Assembly: GCA_020853395.1 (NCBI GenBank)
Contig: JADYYY010000011.1
Coordinates: 248,001-312,000, forward strand
From: Acidobacteriota bacterium
GTDB lineage: Bacteria > Acidobacteriota > Vicinamibacteria > Vicinamibacterales > SCN-69-37
DNA: 64,000 nt
Direction: 5' to 3'
The notes beneath the pieces were generated by a model. That model was not told where the DNA came from and did no database searches. It worked only from the letters and a program-made list of their open reading frames with translations. Each line of letters starts with the position of its first letter. The first letter of the stretch is position 1. A program made the position numbers and the translations under genes. Positions 61,211 to 64,000 of this stretch are shown one piece after another.

Positions 61211-62485
61211 GTGGCGATTGCGGTGTGCGGAATGCTGGACGAACGAGAAGTCGGGCTGCAGCTCATTCGAACGTACCTCGAGCAACGCGGGCACGAGGCG
61301 GTCGTCGTCGATTTCAGCATCGGGACCGGCGGTATCGCGCCGACGCTGCGCGCCGACATCACGTGCGACGACGTGGCGATCGCGGGCGGCACGACGAGCG
61401 CCGAGATCAGGGCCGGGCTTTCGAGCGAACGCGACAAAGTGACGGCCGCGATGGCGCGCGGGCTGGCCGCGAGGCTCGACGATCTCCACCGCGCCGGACG
61501 CCTGCAGGGCGTCATCGCCGTCGCCGGCATGACCGGCACGCTGATCTCGCTGCCGGCGTTCAAGGCGCTGCCCTTCGGGCTGCCGAAAGTGCTGGTGTCG
61601 AGCGCGGCGGCGCTGCCGCGCTACGCCGACTACTACGCGCAGTTCTTCAGCCTCAACGACATCACCGTGATGCACAGCGTCGTCGACACCGTCGGCATGA
61701 ACGGGATGCTGCGGACGATCCTGCGCAATGCGGCCGGCGCCGTGTGCGGCATGGTGGACAGCTACGAAGGGCCCGTCAAGGCGACGAAACCGGCCGTGGC
61801 GATCACCGAGTACGGGTTCGCCGAGCAGTGCGCGCACTACGTGCGGGAGCAGCTCGAGCACGAGTTCGATCTGGTGTCGTTCCATGCGCAAGGACTCGGC
61901 GACATGGCCTTCGAGCACCTCGTCGGGCAGCGCCTGTTCGACGGCGCGATCGATCTCGTGCCCTCGGCCATCGGCGAGTACATCCTCGGCGGCAATCGCC
62001 CGTCGGGGCCCGATCGTCTGGAGAACGCCGGCACGGCGGGCATCCCGTACGTGCTCGCGCCGTGCGGCTTCGACATCCTCAGCTCTGGGCCGATCTCCAG
62101 AAAGGACGGCAACGACCCGCTCTGGACGTCGCGCCGGCTCGCGGAGCGGAAGATGTTCCTTCAGGATTCCGCGAGAGTGCAGGTGCGCACGAGCGCCGAC
62201 GAGATGAAGCTCGTCGCGCGCACCGTCGCGGAGAGGCTGAACCGGTATCCGAACCGCGCGCTCGTCAAGTTCCTCGTGCCGACGCGTGGGTTCTCGACGC
62301 TGGGTGCGGCGGGCGGACCGCTCCACGAGCCCGACACCGATCGCGCCTTCGTCGACGAGCTGAAGCAGCTTCTGGATCCGGACATCGAGGTGATCGAGGT
62401 CGACACCCACCTCAACACGCCCGAGTTCGCGAGGGCGGTCGTCGCCGCCTTCAGGGCCGCGTGGGCGCTGCGAGTCGCACGCTGA
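61211..62485 (+). CDS. Tm-1-like ATP-binding domain protein (UPF0261)
   Basis: A 424-residue cytoplasmic protein of the UPF0261/Tm-1-like family. N-terminal Tm-1-like domain: VVVDFSIGTGGIAPTLRADI, DLHRAGRLQGVIAVAGMTGTLI, LPFGLPKVLVSSAAALPRYADYY; C-terminal part: FHAQGLGDMAFEHLV, FDGAIDLVPSAIGEYILGGNRPSGPDRLENAGTAGIPYVLAPCGFDIL, LVPTRGFSTLGAAGGP. The plant Tm-1 protein inhibits a viral replicase; bacterial members are often in catabolic clusters and are of unknown reaction. The GTG at 61211 follows GAGGTGA. Confidence 0.9.
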   Translation: MAIAVCGMLDEREVGLQLIRTYLEQRGHEAVVVDFSIGTGGIAPTLRADITCDDVAIAGGTTSAEIRAGLSSERDKVTAAMARGLAARLDDLHRAGRLQGVIAVAGMTGTLISLPAFKALPFGLPKVLVSSAAALPRYADYYAQFFSLNDITVMHSVVDTVGMNGMLRTILRNAAGAVCGMVDSYEGPVKATKPAVAITEYGFAEQCAHYVREQLEHEFDLVSFHAQGLGDMAFEHLVGQRLFDGAIDLVPSAIGEYILGGNRPSGPDRLENAGTAGIPYVLAPCGFDILSSGPISRKDGNDPLWTSRRLAERKMFLQDSARVQVRTSADEMKLVARTVAERLNRYPNRALVKFLVPTRGFSTLGAAGGPLHEPDTDRAFVDELKQLLDPDIEVIEVDTHLNTPEFARAVVAAFRAAWALRVAR

Positions 62486-62642
62486 GCCGAGGAACGCCGT
62501 CGCCACGGGTCGCCGAACATCCGTGCGACGAACTTCGCGATACCTACGACGCCGAACGACAGTTACTTCGGGCACCGCCCAGACGCGGCGCGCCAAGCGG
62601 ACACCGGCGACACCTCGCCGTCGCCGATAGCGCACGCGCTCG

Positions 62643-62660
62643 GCCGGCTGCAGAGCCGGC
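62643..62660. terminator. hairpin between convergent genes
   Basis: GCCGGCT-GCAG-AGCCGGC, a perfect 7-bp stem with a tetraloop, 18 bp before the end of the BNR lipoprotein gene; a weak terminator candidate. Confidence 0.45.
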
Positions 62661-62677
62661 GTCGCTCGCGACGCGTG

Positions 62678-63967
62678 TCAGCGGGTTGGCGGGGGCAATC
62701 GACGAGCGTGGATGCCGGGTGAGGTGGCGCTGCTCGCGGCCCATGCCGCGACGAACCCATCTCCCACCGCCGCGATCGCGGGATAGATGCCGTCCTCCGT
62801 TAGCGTGACCGGCGCCTGCGGGCCCGGAGCCCACCCATCGCGTTCGCGCTTCACGATGTCGCGGGTCCGCACCTCATGGCGGTCGTCGATGAGCGCTTCC
62901 CAGACCAGCGCGACGCGAGATCCCGCCACGGCGATCTGCGGATGCGCAGCGTGCCGGGCGCCAGGTTCGGCGTCGATTCGGACGCGAGGGGCGAAGGTCG
63001 CGCCCCGATCCGTCGAGACGCTGTAGAAGACCGCCTTGCGGCCCGTCCCTTCCTCGCCGGCGGCGTCGTGAACGAACGTCGGCCAGGCGATATGGACGGC
63101 GCCGTCGGCGCTGACGCCGATCGACGGACCATCTTCCGGGCAGCCGTCGATCTTCCAGCCATCCTGGCTGACACGCACCGGCGCGCCGAAGGTTCCGCCG
63201 CCGTCTGTCGAGCGCGCCACCGCGATGTCGCGGATGCTGCCGTCATAGACGTGCCGCCAGGCCACGTAGAGCGCGCCGTCCGGCGCGACGGCGACGCTCG
63301 TCTTGCAGCAGAAACAGACGTTCGTCGCCACGCGCGTCTCGATGCGCTCGCCGCCATCCTGCCAACGCGCGTGAAACAGATCCTGCCGCGAGCCGCCGGC
63401 GTGCGCGGCATGGCCGCCGCCGGCCGCCGCGCCTTCGTGCGCGTTGCGCCCGTCGAGCCACACCGCATGGACGGCGTGCGTGCCGGCGGCCAGCGACAGC
63501 CACCCGCGCGCTCCTGACAGCGCATCGTCGTGCACCGTCACAGACGGGCCGAAGGTGCGGCCACCGTCGGTGGACCGCGCGGCCCGCAGGCGCGCTCGCC
63601 CATCGGCCCGCGACGCCCATCCGACGACGATCGTGTCGTCGGCGAACGCGACGCGCGGCGGCTGTTCGCCGCTCACGCGCACGTCGCCGTTCACGTCGTT
63701 CACGCGTACCGGCGTCGCGAACGTCGTCCCGCCGTCGCTGCTCGCGGCGGCGAACGCGTTCGTCTTTCCGGCGGCCGTCGCCGCCCACACGACGACGACG
63801 CTCGCACCGTTCGCGGCAATCGACGCGCCGGCGTTGGACGCGTTCGGAGTGCCGAGCACGATATCGGAACGACCGGGCGTCGGCGCCGGCGCACAGGCCG
63901 CGAGCGCGACGACGATGCTGGCCGCCGCGATGCCGGCGCCGGTAGACGACCGTGAACGATGGGACAT
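62678..63967 (-). CDS. BNR/sialidase-like repeat lipoprotein with CFCCK motif
   Basis: A 429-residue lipoprotein (lipobox VALAAC, lipid Cys25). The body has at least four Asp-box (BNR) repeats of the S-x-D-x-G-x-T-F type (SSDGGTTFATPVRV, STDGGRTFGPSVTV, STDGGGTFGAPVRV, STDRGATFAPRVRI), forming a sialidase-like six-bladed propeller. The catalytic Arg triad of sialidases is not evident, so enzyme activity is doubtful. NVCFCCKTS (C218, C220, C221) and a nearby Gly/His-rich stretch (GGGHAAHAGG) could bind metal such as copper. It lies 2 bp downstream of a beta-barrel protein gene. Confidence 0.8.
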   Translation of the reverse strand: MSHRSRSSTGAGIAAASIVVALAACAPAPTPGRSDIVLGTPNASNAGASIAANGASVVVVWAATAAGKTNAFAAASSDGGTTFATPVRVNDVNGDVRVSGEQPPRVAFADDTIVVGWASRADGRARLRAARSTDGGRTFGPSVTVHDDALSGARGWLSLAAGTHAVHAVWLDGRNAHEGAAAGGGHAAHAGGSRQDLFHARWQDGGERIETRVATNVCFCCKTSVAVAPDGALYVAWRHVYDGSIRDIAVARSTDGGGTFGAPVRVSQDGWKIDGCPEDGPSIGVSADGAVHIAWPTFVHDAAGEEGTGRKAVFYSVSTDRGATFAPRVRIDAEPGARHAAHPQIAVAGSRVALVWEALIDDRHEVRTRDIVKRERDGWAPGPQAPVTLTEDGIYPAIAAVGDGFVAAWAASSATSPGIHARRLPPPTR

Positions 63968-63969
63968 GC

Positions 63970-64000
63970 TCAATACCGCACCCGCAAGCCCACTTGGAGC
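63970..64000 (-). CDS. outer membrane beta-barrel protein, last 9 codons
   Basis: The minus strand from the window edge reads LQVGLRVRY and a stop at 63972-63970. Alternating hydrophobic residues ending in an aromatic Tyr are the C-terminal signature of outer-membrane barrels such as TonB-dependent receptors. The rest is outside the window. Confidence 0.55.
   Translation of the reverse strand, partial: LQVGLRVRY

Overview
The window is a high-GC chromosome segment from an Acidobacteriota member, most likely of the Vicinamibacteria type. This is inferred from gene content: ECF sigma/Ser-Thr kinase pairs, TolB-like PD40 propellers, a HELGH zinc metalloprotease of the DUF4953/DUF5117 type, DUF1080 proteins fused to FG-GAP propellers, many Tat-exported sugar isomerase-like proteins, and small secreted acidobacterial proteins. 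No 16S rRNA gene is present to confirm it. Most genes follow tight operon spacing, with ATGA/GTGA overlaps and GTG starts.

Layout. 1-5.0 kb: end of a flavin amine oxidase, an amidase, an alpha/beta hydrolase, a PD40 propeller and rdgB, with copies of a dispersed ~78-bp repeat. 5.1-12.9 kb: a secreted zinc metalloprotease inside a cell-envelope/RNA block (amiC, gerM-like, rph), then GtrA, a CDP-alcohol phosphotransferase and a START-like protein. 12.9-20.8 kb: an ECF sigma/Ser-Thr kinase pair divergent from a complete RND efflux operon. 20.9-28.1 kb: a TlpA-like thioredoxin, a small secreted protein, and two convergent pairs of multidomain proteins (coiled coil/RskA-like with EVE-like; TonB-C-like with pseudokinase-PEGA). 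28.4-36.7 kb: sugar isomerase-like and PQQ-type proteins, a hybrid histidine kinase and a single-CXXCH exported protein.

36.8-39.4 kb: a complete tmRNA gene (ssrA) followed by a decayed accessory module: an hsdM fragment, hipA with an internal deletion, frameshifted hipB behind three evenly spaced palindromic operators, and a startless SIR2-like fragment. 39.6-42.8 kb: an unusual single polypeptide joining a signal peptide, a two-lobed CbiX/sirohydrochlorin-chelatase-like domain and a TonB-dependent receptor, followed by a small NTF2-like exported protein. 43.0-46.4 kb: a cNMP-binding/DUF1003 protein and a CadC-like membrane regulator with a PD40 propeller.

46.5-60.1 kb: a large exported carbohydrate-related cluster: DUF6807 (PmoA-like), three DUF1080-FG-GAP fusions each with seven calcium-loop repeats, and three sugar isomerase-like TIM barrels. 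With the two further TIM barrels and the PQQ protein at 28-35 kb they look like a periplasmic or outer-membrane system for oxidised (3-keto) sugars; this is inference. 60.5-64 kb: DUF4142, a Tm-1-like protein, a BNR-repeat lipoprotein and the end of a beta-barrel protein.

Two genome-wide habits stand out. Six genes have a start codon 6-7 nt after a -10-like hexamer, suggesting leaderless mRNAs. Many exported proteins carry Gly/Arg-rich low-complexity inserts, often inside their catalytic domains.
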